A stretch of 30,578 nucleotides of DNA. Source: Caldilinea sp. CFX5 (lineage in GTDB: Bacteria; Chloroflexota; Anaerolineae; Caldilineales; Caldilineaceae). Positions within the stretch are counted from its first letter, which is position 1, and each line of letters starts with the position of its first letter. The DNA lies in contig QWII01000140.1 of NCBI GenBank assembly GCA_021405325.1, positions 1 through 30,578 on the forward strand, written 5' to 3'. The notes under the pieces are model-generated. The model made no database searches. It worked only from the letters and a program-made list of their open reading frames with translations, and was not told where the DNA came from. Made by a program: the position numbers and the translations under genes. This document shows positions 1-8,380 of the stretch, piece by piece.

Positions 1-10
1 AAGAGGCAAC

Positions 11-88
11 CGGCCAGACCGCCGGGAGGTGGGCACAAGCTGTTGTACCAGAGAAAGTTCATTTGCCCACCTCCCGGCGGTCTGGCCG
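11..88. repeat. Long inverted repeat upstream of sufR
   Basis: Perfect 25-bp inverted repeat (arms 11-35 and 64-88) around a 28-nt loop. The arms are GC-rich, beginning CGGCCAGACCGCCGGGAGG. No T-tract follows on the plus strand, so a simple intrinsic terminator is not obvious. It lies upstream of the sufR promoter and could close an upstream transcript or be a mobile palindromic repeat. Confidence 0.85.
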
Positions 89-134
89 AGCGACATCATT
101 GTGGCTCGTCTTGCGGAAGTCCTATTTAAACATT

Positions 135-182
135 AAAACAGTTTTATTTGACAAAACTGTTTTAGCATGATAAACTGTTTTT
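135..182 (+). promoter_or_regulatory. sufR promoter overlapped by three phased operator-like sites
   Basis: Three copies of the short palindrome AAACWGTTT are centred at 140, 158 and 176, exactly 18 bp apart. The first two form an 11-bp inverted repeat (135-145 and 153-163). A -35 box TTGACA lies at 148-153 and, 17 bp on, a weak -10 TAAACT at 171-176, so the second and third sites overlap the core promoter. SufR proteins are known to repress suf genes and their own expression; that this is the binding site of the adjacent SufR is inferred from position. The sequence differs from the cyanobacterial SufR site, so the assignment needs DNA-binding evidence. Confidence 0.65.
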
Positions 183-251
183 ATTCAGTTGTGCTGTCGC
201 AGCATAATTGAAGCGCCGCCCTCGTTCGTGCGTAGTAACGGAAGGAAGTCC

Positions 252-932
252 ATGTCATTCGGAGCTTATCAAAATCGAGATACTGCGGTTTGGCAAATCC
301 TGGAATACATGCAACGCAACGGTTCGGCCACCATCAAGGATTTGGAACACCTGTTGGGCATTACCACGACAGCAGTGCGCCAACATTTGACAACCTTGCA
401 AATGGAAGGCTACATTGAACGCAAGGCCGTCAACACGGGGGTCGGGCGACCGCATCATACCTACACGGTTACGGAACAGGGCCGCAATCTCTTTGCCTGC
501 CATTGTGATGATCTGGCCTTGACCTTGTTGCAAGAAGTCTTTGCGCTAGAGGGTAAAGAGCGCACCAATATTTTGTTGGCGCGCGTCAGCAATCGTCTGG
601 CGAATCGCTACGCCGCTTCGGTGCGCTCCAAGGTGTTACAGGAGCGCGTAGAAGAGTTGGCAACGGCGTTACACCAGCGCGGTGTATTGGCCGATGTCAA
701 GACCAACGAGCGGGACGCGATCATCCTGCATACCTATAACTGCCCCTACCATGAATTAGCCCAGGAACATCGCGAGATTTGCGAAATGGACAAGGCCATG
801 TTGCGTCAGGTGCTTGGCTCCGAAGTCGCCCTGACCAACTGTATGATGGATGGGCATCATGGTTGTTCGTTTGAAGTGCGCCCTGTCGGCCAGGTGAGTA
901 AAACTACCACCGGCATCGAGTTACAAAGTTAA
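252..932 (+). CDS. sufR: SufR-type Fe-S-sensing transcriptional repressor
   Basis: 226-residue regulator of iron-sulfur cluster biogenesis. Residues about 10-80 form a winged helix-turn-helix (SATIKDLEHLLGITTTAVRQ, then a wing near GVGRPHHTY). The C-terminal half carries four cysteines, C164, C177, C197 and C205; three such cysteines ligate the cluster in characterised SufR proteins. A further CHC pair sits at 83-85. An upstream TTG at 189 keeps the frame open, but ATG 252 is preferred because AAGGAAG lies just upstream and the HTH then begins at a usual distance. It heads the suf operon, and operator-like repeats cover its promoter, so holo-protein repression of itself and sufCBD is likely. 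The family is clear; the ligand state is inferred. Confidence 0.9.
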   Translation: MSFGAYQNRDTAVWQILEYMQRNGSATIKDLEHLLGITTTAVRQHLTTLQMEGYIERKAVNTGVGRPHHTYTVTEQGRNLFACHCDDLALTLLQEVFALEGKERTNILLARVSNRLANRYAASVRSKVLQERVEELATALHQRGVLADVKTNERDAIILHTYNCPYHELAQEHREICEMDKAMLRQVLGSEVALTNCMMDGHHGCSFEVRPVGQVSKTTTGIELQS

Positions 933-1013
933 GCAATTCTATTAAAGAAAAATAAAAATCGTCGCTATTTGTGATAGCAAGTACGGATGAGCGTAAGTAA
1001 GGAGCAGAAGCAA

Positions 1014-1829
1014 ATGAGTGTTCTGGAAATTCGCAATCTCCACGCCAAAGTGGAGGATGTTGAGATTTTGAAGGGCGTCAATCTGACGCTACGCAGTGGC
1101 GAAGTTCACGCCATGATGGGGCCGAATGGCTCCGGCAAATCCACCCTGGCCTATGTCATTGCCGGCCACCCGCACTATGAAGTGACCGAAGGCGACATCT
1201 TGATCGATGGCGAAAGTGTGCTGGAAATGGAAGCCGATGAACGCACCAAGGCCGGCATCTTTCTGGCCTTCCAATATCCGGTCGCTGTGCCGGGGGTGAG
1301 TGTGGCGAACTTCTTGCGCACCGCTGTCTCCAATGTGCGCGGCTACACCGAGCAAGGGGGGAGCAGCACCAATGGCAACGGCGTCATCGGCAGCAACCTA
1401 ATGCCTATGCGCGAATTCCGCCGCGAACTCAACGACAAGATGAAGGAATACAACGTCGATCCCAGCTTTGCCCGTCGCTATCTGAATGACGGCTTCTCCG
1501 GTGGCGAAAAGAAGCGCACCGAGGTGTTACAGATGGCGATGCTTGCCCCCAAATTTGCCATCCTCGACGAATCTGACTCCGGTCTGGATATTGACGCCTT
1601 GCGCGTGGTCTCCGACGGCATCAACAAACTGGCGACGCCGGAGCGGGGCTTTTTGATGATCACCCACTACCAACGCTTGCTCAACTATGTCAAGCCCGAC
1701 TATGTGAGCATCTTCTACGGCGGTCGTATTGTCAAGACCGGCGGCATTGAACTGGCGTTGCAACTGGAAGAGCGGGGTTACGGTTGGGTCGAGCAGGAAT
1801 TTGGCGCAGCGCAACCGGTGGCGGCGTAA
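1014..1829 (+). CDS. sufC: Fe-S cluster assembly ATPase SufC
   Basis: ABC-type ATPase of the SufBCD scaffold, acting in the cytoplasm and driving conformational change during cluster assembly. From ATG 1014 the protein has 271 residues. It shows Walker [10 protein letters not shown] (36-44), the Q-loop FQYP, the signature FSGGEKKR, Walker B with the SufC hallmark [11 protein letters not shown], and the switch histidine in ITHYQR. An upstream in-frame ATG at 987 exists, but AAGGAG at 999-1004 fits ATG 1014, where the protein aligns with usual SufC N-termini. It is somewhat longer than typical SufC (about 250) because of a Gly/Ser/Asn-rich insertion near residues 112-130 ([10 protein letters not shown]) before the signature motif. 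It lies between sufR and sufB. Confidence 0.97.
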   Translation: MSVLEIRNLHAKVEDVEILKGVNLTLRSGEVHAMMGPNGSGKSTLAYVIAGHPHYEVTEGDILIDGESVLEMEADERTKAGIFLAFQYPVAVPGVSVANFLRTAVSNVRGYTEQGGSSTNGNGVIGSNLMPMREFRRELNDKMKEYNVDPSFARRYLNDGFSGGEKKRTEVLQMAMLAPKFAILDESDSGLDIDALRVVSDGINKLATPERGFLMITHYQRLLNYVKPDYVSIFYGGRIVKTGGIELALQLEERGYGWVEQEFGAAQPVAA

Positions 1830-1917
1830 AAAGAATCTCTTTAGCTTTCACTCTCTCCGTATCTGGTGAGATTAGGCGATTTAGAGATTAAGAGGTTTTT
1901 GACTGGAGGAGAACAAC

Positions 1918-3333
1918 ATGGCGACACAAGCCGATCAAGTATATTTGAATGATGTCAAGCAGGAATATCAGTACGGCTTTCATGACCAGGAGCAGGCAGT
2001 TTTTAAGACTTCCAAAGGTCTCAATCACGCCGTTATTGATCAAATCTCGGATCACAAAAATGAGCCGGATTGGATGCGCAAGTTCCGCCACGACGCATTG
2101 GACATTTTCTACTCGAAGCCGATGCCCAACTGGGGCGCTGACCTCAGTGGGATTGACTTTGATGATATTTTTTACTACCTGAAGCCCTCTTCCGGCACCG
2201 AAAAGAATTGGGACGATGTACCGGAGAGCATCAAGAACACCTTTGAGCGCCTGGGCATTCCCGAAGCCGAACGCAAGTTCCTGGCCGGCGTCGGCGCCCA
2301 GTATGACTCGGAAGTGGTCTATCACAGTCTGCGCGAGGAGTGGGAAAAGATCGGCGTGGTCTTCCTCGACATGGACAGCGGTCTGCGCGAACACGAAGAC
2401 ATTGTGCGCGAATACTTTGCCACGATCATCCCGGCCGCCGACAACAAGTTTGCGGCCTTGAACAGCGCGGTCTGGAGCGGCGGCAGCTTTGTCTATGTGC
2501 CGAAGGGCGTCCATGTGGACATTCCCTTGCAGGCGTATTTCCGTATCAACGCCGAGAACATGGGCCAGTTCGAGCGCACGCTCATCATCGTCGAAGAAGG
2601 CGCCAGCGTCCACTATGTGGAAGGCTGCACGGCCCCCATTTACAGCAGCAACAGCCTGCACAGCGCCGTCGTCGAGATCATTGTCAAGAAGGGCGCCCGC
2701 TGCCGTTACACCACGATCCAGAATTGGAGCACCGATGTCTACAATCTGGTGACCAAGCGCGCCGTTGCCTATGAAGGCGCGACAATGGAGTGGATCGACG
2801 GCAACTTAGGCAGCAAAGTCACGATGAAGTACCCTGCCGTCTACATGATGGGACCAAAGGCGCATGGCGAAATTCTCTCCATTGCCTTTGCCGGCCACGG
2901 TCAACACCAGGACGCCGGCGGCAAGGTGGTGCATGGCGCCCCTTACACCAGCTCAAAGATTGTCTCCAAGTCGATTAGCAAGGATGGCGGGCGCGCCAGC
3001 TATCGCGGTCTGCTCAAGGTCGCCAAGGGCGCCCACCACAGCAAGAGCAATGTGGTCTGTGACGCGCTCCTGCTTGATGAAGCCAGCCGCTCCGATACCT
3101 ACCCCTATATCGAGATCGAAGAAGACAACGTGGCCGTTGGTCACGAAGCGTCGGTCAGCAAGATCGGGGAAGAGCAGCTCTTCTATCTCATGAGCCGTGG
3201 CATTGGCGAAGATGAGGCGGCGGCGATGATCGTCGGCGGCTTTATTGAGCCGCTGGTCAAAGAGCTGCCCATGGAATACGCCGTAGAGATGAACCGCCTG
3301 ATCCAGTTGCAGATGGAAGGCAGCATTGGGTAA
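1918..3333 (+). CDS. sufB: Fe-S cluster assembly scaffold SufB
   Basis: 471-residue SufB, the scaffold subunit on which the nascent cluster is built with SufC and SufD. The start is supported by GGAGGAG six bases upstream of ATG 1918. The long right-handed beta-helix core and the C-terminal SufB signature are intact, including C381 in [12 protein letters not shown], which matches the conserved cysteine implicated in sulfur transfer to SufB, and the following [20 protein letters not shown]. The length matches the family. It lies 88 bases after sufC and is followed by a hairpin-containing gap before sufD, so the genes are probably cotranscribed. No anomaly was seen. Confidence 0.97.
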   Translation: MATQADQVYLNDVKQEYQYGFHDQEQAVFKTSKGLNHAVIDQISDHKNEPDWMRKFRHDALDIFYSKPMPNWGADLSGIDFDDIFYYLKPSSGTEKNWDDVPESIKNTFERLGIPEAERKFLAGVGAQYDSEVVYHSLREEWEKIGVVFLDMDSGLREHEDIVREYFATIIPAADNKFAALNSAVWSGGSFVYVPKGVHVDIPLQAYFRINAENMGQFERTLIIVEEGASVHYVEGCTAPIYSSNSLHSAVVEIIVKKGARCRYTTIQNWSTDVYNLVTKRAVAYEGATMEWIDGNLGSKVTMKYPAVYMMGPKAHGEILSIAFAGHGQHQDAGGKVVHGAPYTSSKIVSKSISKDGGRASYRGLLKVAKGAHHSKSNVVCDALLLDEASRSDTYPYIEIEEDNVAVGHEASVSKIGEEQLFYLMSRGIGEDEAAAMIVGGFIEPLVKELPMEYAVEMNRLIQLQMEGSIG

Positions 3334-3335
3334 AA

Positions 3336-3427
3336 CGAATTACGAATTACGAGTTACGAGTTACGAATTACGAGGATAGGGTCTATTCGAGCCGCTCCCG
3401 TAACTCGTAATTCGTAACTCGTAATTC
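3336..3427. repeat. Inverted repeat made of tandem 7-nt words
   Basis: The gap between sufB and sufD is filled by tandem copies of ACGAATT/ACGAGTT (about 3336-3374), a short loop, and the reverse complement at about 3400-3427. The two halves pair over more than 20 bp. It ends just before the sufD start region, so it would fold in the mRNA between the two scaffold genes. The word structure resembles the repeats at 4835, 8630 and 11788. Confidence 0.8.
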
Positions 3428-3446
3428 CAAAATGGGAGAAAAAACT

Positions 3447-4820
3447 GTGACTGTATTAGTAAAAGAACCAGTGGTCGAACGTCTTAAAGGCGTCGCCAGT
3501 GTGAATGGTCATAAACTGGTGGAGCGCCCGGCGGGCTTTAGCGAAGCGACGGTGCGGGCAGCTTCAGCGGCGAAAAATGAACCGGCTTGGATGTTGGAGC
3601 AGCGGTTGGCGGCCTGGCGCACCTTTGAGTCGATCCCGTGGCCCAAAGCCACCGACGAGGATTGGCGCCGCACTCGCTTGACCAGCTTTAAACTTGATAA
3701 ATTCCAACCCTTTGCCCAACCCGGCACGTATGCTGATGCGGCGGTGAGCGGGCAAATTCAGCACGAACTGGATGAGATGGACAGCGCTGCTAGTCTAGTC
3801 TTTGCAGATGGCGGCGTGCGCTATCGCGATGTGAGCGAAGACCTGGCCGGCAAGGGGGTCATCTTTACCGACCTGCAATCCGCTGTGCGCGAATATCCGG
3901 CGCTGGTGCAGCAATACTTTATGACCCAGGCCGTCAAGCCGGGCCACAACAAATTTACCGCACTCCATGCTGCCCTGTGGGATACCGGCGCTTTTATCTA
4001 TGTGCCGAAGAACACCAAAGTCGAATTGCCCTTGCAGGTGATCCTGAACCAGGGCGTCGGCGTCGGCGGCTATCATCACACCTTGTTGGTGGCCGAGGAG
4101 GGCGCCGAAGTGACGGTGGTCGATGACCTGATCGGCGGGCGCGATGGGATGCAGAGCAGCGTGGTCGAGCTGATTGTCAAGGACAACAGTAAGGTGCGCT
4201 ACATGAACCTTCAGGACTTTGACCACTCGACCTGGAATTTCATCACTGGCCGCGCCCACATGGGCAAAGACACTGACTTGCGCTGGATTCAGGTCAGTTG
4301 GGGCAGCCGTCTCACCAAGGCGTTCCTCGATCTGGATATGAACGGCAAAGGGGGTCATGGCGAACTGTTGGGCATCTACTTCCCCACCGGTCGCCAACAC
4401 ATTGACCACCAGACCTTGCAGATCCATCGTGTGCCGAACTGTTTTAGCGACCTGCTCTTTAATGGCGCGCTCAAGGAACAGGCGCGCAGCGTCTACATGG
4501 GCCAGATCCATGTCCTGCCCGGCGCCCAGAAGACCGACGCCTATCAGCGCAACGGCAATCTGATTCTGGACAGCACTGCCCGCGCCGACAGCATCCCCGG
4601 TCTGGAAATCCAGGCCGACGATGTGCGCTGCACCCACGGCGCCACCGCGGCCCAAGTCGAAGACGAATATGTCTTCTACCTCATGGCCCGCGGCCTCTCC
4701 CGCGCCCAGGCCGAACGCATGATTGTGCAAGGCTTCTTCCAGGCCGTGCTGGATCGAGTGCCGGTGGAAAGTGTCGTCACCAAACTGGAAAGCGTCATCG
4801 AACGCAAAATCGGCGGCTAA
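3447..4820 (+). CDS. sufD: Fe-S cluster assembly protein SufD
   Basis: SufD partner of SufB in the SufBC2D complex, about 457 residues. The C-terminal core is typical. Motif RCTHGATAAQ contains the histidine (near residue 397) that corresponds to the conserved SufD histidine at the SufB-SufD interface, followed by DEYVFYLMARG. ATG 3432 is also in frame but sits directly against the hairpin with no ribosome binding site; GTG 3447 has GGGAG at 3434-3438 at good spacing, so I prefer it. The N-terminus (about 1-130) is more divergent than the core, as usual for SufD. The gene follows sufB in the same operon. Confidence 0.93.
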   Translation: MTVLVKEPVVERLKGVASVNGHKLVERPAGFSEATVRAASAAKNEPAWMLEQRLAAWRTFESIPWPKATDEDWRRTRLTSFKLDKFQPFAQPGTYADAAVSGQIQHELDEMDSAASLVFADGGVRYRDVSEDLAGKGVIFTDLQSAVREYPALVQQYFMTQAVKPGHNKFTALHAALWDTGAFIYVPKNTKVELPLQVILNQGVGVGGYHHTLLVAEEGAEVTVVDDLIGGRDGMQSSVVELIVKDNSKVRYMNLQDFDHSTWNFITGRAHMGKDTDLRWIQVSWGSRLTKAFLDLDMNGKGGHGELLGIYFPTGRQHIDHQTLQIHRVPNCFSDLLFNGALKEQARSVYMGQIHVLPGAQKTDAYQRNGNLILDSTARADSIPGLEIQADDVRCTHGATAAQVEDEYVFYLMARGLSRAQAERMIVQGFFQAVLDRVPVESVVTKLESVIERKIGG

Positions 4821-4834
4821 CCGTCATTACTTTT

Positions 4835-4902
4835 TCATCAAAGATTACGCAGATTACGCAGATTCAAGAGAATATCTGCGTAATCTGCGTAATCTTTGAT
4901 GA
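4835..4902. repeat. 29-bp inverted repeat with tandem GATTACGCA words
   Basis: Perfect 29-bp arms at 4835-4863 and 4874-4902 with a 10-nt loop. Each arm contains the word AGATTACGC twice in tandem. It follows the sufD stop by 14 bases and precedes a 217-base gap with no clear gene. A strong RNA hairpin here could mark a transcript end or a processing point between sufBCD and the rhodanese gene, but it has no canonical U-tract. Confidence 0.9.
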
Positions 4903-5119
4903 GATTTTACAGCCTGTCATTCCAATAGATTGGAAGAGTAGAGATGTGCGTTCTGACTGAGCAATTGCATCCCTGTTTGTGGAAAGCCGGCTGCATCTGT
5001 AGCCAGCCCTAAGGGTTGTCTTTGATCCTTAGGGCATCGCCAGATCAACACGAACGGCTATTGGCAGCAACGCTGATTTTTCAAGACGCATATACCAAAA
5101 ACGCAAAGAGGAGCAATGT

Positions 5120-5977
5120 ATGAGCATCGAAAGCAAAGGCTACGCCCACCCGGAAGTTCTGGTCAGCACCGCCTGGGTGGCGGAACATCTACAAGATCCC
5201 ACTGTCCGCCTTGTCGAAAGCAATGAGGACATTCTGCTCTACGATACCGGCCACATTCCCGGCGCCGTCAAGATCGACTGGCACGCCGATCTCAATGACC
5301 CGACCGTGCGCGACTACATCAGCAAAGAGCAATTTGAAAAGGTGTTACGCACCAACGGCATCGACGCCAACACCACCGTTGTCTTTTACGGCGACAAAAA
5401 TAACTGGTGGGCGACCTATGCCTTCTGGGTCTTCAAACTCTTTGGCTTTGCCAACGCCAAGGTGATGGACGGCGGGCGCGCCAAGTGGGTGGCCGAAGGG
5501 CGGCCATTAACGCGCGAAGTGCCGCGCTATCCTGCCACCCACTTTGTCGCCAAGCAACGCAACGACGCCCCCATCCGCGCCTTCCGCGACGATGTGCTGG
5601 CCCATCTGGAAGTCAACGGCAAACTGGTCGATGTGCGCAGCCCCGGTGAATACAAGGGCGAACTGCTCCACATGGCTGACTATCCGCAAGAAGGGGCGTT
5701 GCGCGGCGGTCATATTCCCACTGCCAAGAATGTACCGTGGGCGCGGGCCGCTAACCCTGATGGCACTTTCAAGAGCGCCGCTGATCTGCGCGCCATCTAT
5801 GAAGGCGAACAAGGGTTGCAACCCAGTGACAAGGTCATTGCCTACTGCCGTATCGGCGAACGCAGCAGCCACACCTGGTTTGTCTTGACCTATTTGCTGG
5901 GTTACAACAACGTCCGCAACTATGACGGCTCGTGGACGGAATGGGGCAATGGCGTCCGCCTGCCGATTGAACGATAA
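5120..5977 (+). CDS. Two-domain thiosulfate/3-mercaptopyruvate sulfurtransferase (rhodanese)
   Basis: 285-residue tandem rhodanese. The N-terminal domain (about 10-145) contains DTGHIPGA but has Asp in place of the catalytic Cys (FYGDKNNWW), as in family members with a silent first domain. The C-terminal domain (about 150-285) holds the active-site loop CRIGERSS with C243, the sulfur-carrying residue; this loop type is typical of thiosulfate sulfurtransferases. ATG 5120 is preceded by AAAGAGGAG. Its position between sufD and sufS suggests it feeds, or detoxifies, sulfane sulfur around Fe-S assembly; this is an inference from context, since SufS normally provides sulfur from cysteine. Confidence 0.93.
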   Translation: MSIESKGYAHPEVLVSTAWVAEHLQDPTVRLVESNEDILLYDTGHIPGAVKIDWHADLNDPTVRDYISKEQFEKVLRTNGIDANTTVVFYGDKNNWWATYAFWVFKLFGFANAKVMDGGRAKWVAEGRPLTREVPRYPATHFVAKQRNDAPIRAFRDDVLAHLEVNGKLVDVRSPGEYKGELLHMADYPQEGALRGGHIPTAKNVPWARAANPDGTFKSAADLRAIYEGEQGLQPSDKVIAYCRIGERSSHTWFVLTYLLGYNNVRNYDGSWTEWGNGVRLPIER

Positions 5978-6031
5978 AGCCGTGGGTGCGCAATAGAGAC
6001 TTAAGTCACTGCCTGGCGGCGCCCCTTTCGC

Positions 6032-6037
6032 TATAAT
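6032..6037 (+). promoter_or_regulatory. Possible -10 box before sufS
   Basis: A perfect TATAAT lies in the 220-base gap between the rhodanese and sufS genes. The matching -35 region is poor. If used, the transcript would include the hairpin at 6065-6143 in the sufS leader. Confidence 0.3.
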
Positions 6038-6064
6038 CAGAGCGTTATACAACGGATGCTGTCC

Positions 6065-6143
6065 CGTCCCGTAGGGATGCCTGAGTTTAGGATTAGGAAA
6101 AGGATGATTCTCGTTCTAAATTCAAGCGTCCCTAGGGGACGGG
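6065..6143. repeat. Dispersed inverted repeat (CCCGTAGGGA family, copy 1)
   Basis: Imperfect inverted repeat in the sufS leader. The left arm starts CGTCCCGTAGGGATGCC and the right arm (6116-6143) reads CTAAATTCAAGCGTCCCTAG and on to GGGACGGG. The right arm is nearly identical to 28835-28862, the outer arm of the palindrome before the mutase gene, so the two loci carry members of one repeat family. Confidence 0.8.
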
Positions 6144-6197
6144 CTAAACCGATCCTGTAATATTTTTAGCGGTTTGTCATTCTTGAATTTATACAAC

Positions 6198-7436
6198 ATG
6201 GAAACAAATTCGATTGTGGCGCGTGTGCGCCAACTGCGCCAAGATTTTCCAATTTTAGAACGCCAGATCGGTAGCAAGCCGCTGGTCTACCTGGACAACG
6301 CCGCAACGAGCCAGAAGCCGGCCGCTGTCCTGCAAACGCTGGCTGATTATTACCAGCGGCACAATGCCAACGTCCATCGCGGCGTCCATACCTTGAGTGA
6401 AGAGGCGACCGGCGCCTATGAAGAGGCGCGCGAACGGGTGGCCCGCTTTATCAACGCACCCAGCAGCAAACAGGTCATCTTTACGGCGGGAACCACCGGC
6501 GGCATCAATCTGGTGGCCTACACCTGGGGCCGCGCCAACCTGAAGCCGGGCGACGAAGTGCTGATCACCGAGATGGAGCATCACAGCAACATTGTCCCCT
6601 GGCAGATCCTGTGTGACCAGTTGGGCTTTACCCTGCGCTATGTGCCGATCACCGACGATGGTCAGCTTGATCTGGCGCAACTCGACACCCTGTTGACCGA
6701 ACGCACCAAGCTCTTCTGCTTCAACCACATGAGCAACGTCGTCGGCACGATCAACCCGGTGACGGAACTGATTGCGGCGGCTCATCGCGTCGGCGCTAAG
6801 GTGATGTTGGATGGCGCGCAGAGCGTACCCCATCTGCCGGTCGATGTACAGGCGCTGGATGTCGATTTTATGGCCTTTAGCAGCCACAAGATGTGCGGCC
6901 CGACTGGTCTCGGCGTGCTGTACGGCAAACGTGACCTGCTCGAAGCCATGCCCCCCTTTATGGGCGGCGGCGATATGATTCGCGAAGTCAAGCTTTCCGG
7001 CAGCAAGTGGAACACCTTGCCCTACAAATTTGAAGCCGGCACCCCGCCCATCGCTGAAGTGATCGGCTTGGGCGCCGCGGTTGATTATCTAAGCAGCGTC
7101 GGTATGGAGTGGATTCATGCCCATGAACGTTGGTTGACGCAATACGCCTATGAGCGTATGAGCGCCATTGAAGGCTTGCGCATTCTCGGCCCCGGCCCGG
7201 CCCAACGTGGCGGCTTGATTGCCTTTACGCTCAACGATCTTCATCCGCATGATCTGTCGGCGCTGCTGGATCGGGATGGCATCGCCATTCGCGCCGGTCA
7301 TCACTGTGCGCAGCCGGTACACGATCGTTTTGGCATTGTCGCCAGTGCAAGAGCAAGCTTTTACTTGTATAATACAGCCGAAGAAGTTGATCAACTGGCG
7401 GAGAGCTTGGAAAAAGCAGGTGGGATCTTTCTATAA
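6198..7436 (+). CDS. sufS: Cysteine desulfurase SufS
   Basis: Pyridoxal-phosphate enzyme that takes sulfur from L-cysteine for cluster assembly. From ATG 6198 it has 412 residues, normal for the family. Visible motifs are the N-terminal YLDNAATSQKP, the PLP-binding lysine K231 in FSSHKMCGPTG, and the catalytic loop cysteine C370 in AGHHCAQP, the SufS (group II) form that works with SufU. A TTG at 6174 is also in frame, but ATG 6198 gives the usual N-terminus; no strong ribosome site is seen for either. In related operons sufU follows directly; here a toxin-antitoxin remnant separates them. Confidence 0.95.
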   Translation: METNSIVARVRQLRQDFPILERQIGSKPLVYLDNAATSQKPAAVLQTLADYYQRHNANVHRGVHTLSEEATGAYEEARERVARFINAPSSKQVIFTAGTTGGINLVAYTWGRANLKPGDEVLITEMEHHSNIVPWQILCDQLGFTLRYVPITDDGQLDLAQLDTLLTERTKLFCFNHMSNVVGTINPVTELIAAAHRVGAKVMLDGAQSVPHLPVDVQALDVDFMAFSSHKMCGPTGLGVLYGKRDLLEAMPPFMGGGDMIREVKLSGSKWNTLPYKFEAGTPPIAEVIGLGAAVDYLSSVGMEWIHAHERWLTQYAYERMSAIEGLRILGPGPAQRGGLIAFTLNDLHPHDLSALLDRDGIAIRAGHHCAQPVHDRFGIVASARASFYLYNTAEEVDQLAESLEKAGGIFL

Positions 7437-7465
7437 CTGCTTGACTTTCAGAGAACAGGGAGGTA

Positions 7466-7696
7466 ATGGTGGAACGCGTGATTGTTGAAATAAGCGATAA
7501 AGCCAAAGTGCCAATGTTCGTAGAGATGTTAAATTCAATGGACTTTGTGCAGTCGGTTACAACTGTTCAGAAAAAGAGTGTTCGTAAACAGATCGATACA
7601 TCGAACGACTTTTTTGCGTTAGCAGGAATCTGGGCTGATCGAGATGTGACTATTGATTCCATTCGCACTAAGGCGTGGCCAAAGCGCACAAATTGA
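7466..7696 (+). CDS. Small antitoxin-like protein (VapB-like), partner toxin truncated
   Basis: 76 residues, with a strong GGGAGG just upstream. ATG 7466 is very close to it; GTG 7469 is an alternative. The sequence begins ERVIVEISDKAKVPMFVEML and ends FFALAGIWADRDVTIDSIRT before a short tail, a layout I recognise from small proteins encoded just before PIN-domain toxins. The DNA that follows encodes only the C-terminal part of a PIN toxin in another frame, so this is probably an orphan antitoxin at a deletion scar. It sits inside the suf operon between sufS and sufU and may still be expressed. The family call is moderate; the function is unproven. Confidence 0.6.
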   Translation: MVERVIVEISDKAKVPMFVEMLNSMDFVQSVTTVQKKSVRKQIDTSNDFFALAGIWADRDVTIDSIRTKAWPKRTN

Positions 7697-7809
7697 GTAT
7701 ACCCGATGCGCTGATTGCTGCGACTGCGCTCACCCATCAACTGGAGTTGTATACACTGAATCTGAAAGATTTTCGATATATCCCGGGGTTGAAGTTACAT
7801 CAGCCATAA
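7678..7809 (+). pseudogene. 3' fragment of a PIN-domain (VapC-type) toxin gene
   Basis: One frame starting inside the end of the antitoxin-like gene encodes AKAHKLSIPDALIAATALTH, continues with LNLKDFRYIPGL, and stops at TAA 7807-7809. The IPDALIAATAL helix with its Asp and the later LNLKDF segment are typical of the last third of VapC toxins. No start codon or N-terminal PIN half (with the first catalytic Asp) is present, so most of the toxin gene has been deleted and the rest should be inactive as a nuclease. Confidence 0.7.
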
Positions 7810-7822
7810 TATAGGTAATACC

Positions 7823-8203
7823 ATGGACGCACTTTATCGCGAAGCAATTCTTGACCACTACAAGCACCCCCGGCGCAAAGGTCATTTAGAAAACCCCGAT
7901 ATTCACCATCATGATCACAATCCTTTTTGTGGGGATGAGATCACGATTGAGCTAAAGGTAGCGGATGGCACAGTCGTCGATGCCGCCTTTGACGGACGCG
8001 GCTGCGCCATCAGCCAGGCCACCGCCAGTATGCTCATGGAAGAGATTGTCGGCAAGTCGCTGGATGAACTCAAGCAACTCGACAAAGAATATATTCTGGA
8101 ACTATTAGGCATTGAGATCGGCCCGGTGCGCTTGAAATGTGCGCTGCTGCCACTCAAGGTGTTGAAGGCCGGCGCCTGGGGGCTGGAAGAGTGGCCGGAG
8201 TAA
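7823..8203 (+). CDS. sufU: SufU-type sulfur acceptor / Fe-S assembly protein
   Basis: 126-residue SufU, the zinc-dependent sulfur transfer partner of SufS. The zinc ligands are visible: C36 and D38 in NPFCGDEI, C61 in GRGCAISQA, and C106 in RLKCALLPLK. The N-terminus LYREAILDHYKHPRRKG is typical. It is shorter than Bacillus SufU (about 147) because the segment before the last cysteine (LLGIEIGPVRLKC) is compact, which gives it an IscU-like length while keeping the SufU-like motif. It begins 13 bases after the PIN remnant. No paralogous scaffold is seen in the window. Confidence 0.93.
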   Translation: MDALYREAILDHYKHPRRKGHLENPDIHHHDHNPFCGDEITIELKVADGTVVDAAFDGRGCAISQATASMLMEEIVGKSLDELKQLDKEYILELLGIEIGPVRLKCALLPLKVLKAGAWGLEEWPE

Positions 8204-8380
8204 AGGGCCAGTAGTAAAGACTTTAGTCTTCCTTCCGTTCTGCAAAACGCACAAAGACTAATGAACGTTACGAAAATAAAGCGGTAACTGTAGGTCATCG
8301 CCGCCGGCGGTGAATTTATCAAAGTCGCCACAGTAGATGAAATTCCAGTCGGCGGCAGTCTACTGGTAGAAGTAGATTAT

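Noticed and set aside
189..251. TTG start for a longer SufR
   Set aside because: The extra 21 residues lie in the promoter leader and ATG 252 has a better ribosome site.
3336..3427. CRISPR-like tandem repeats
   Set aside because: The words are 7 nt, contiguous and then inverted, with no spacers and no cas genes in the window.
3795..4730. 311-codon open frame on the minus strand
   Set aside because: Shadow of sufD; its composition is rich in G, A, V, H, D and Q, as in reverse-strand frames of GC-rich genes.
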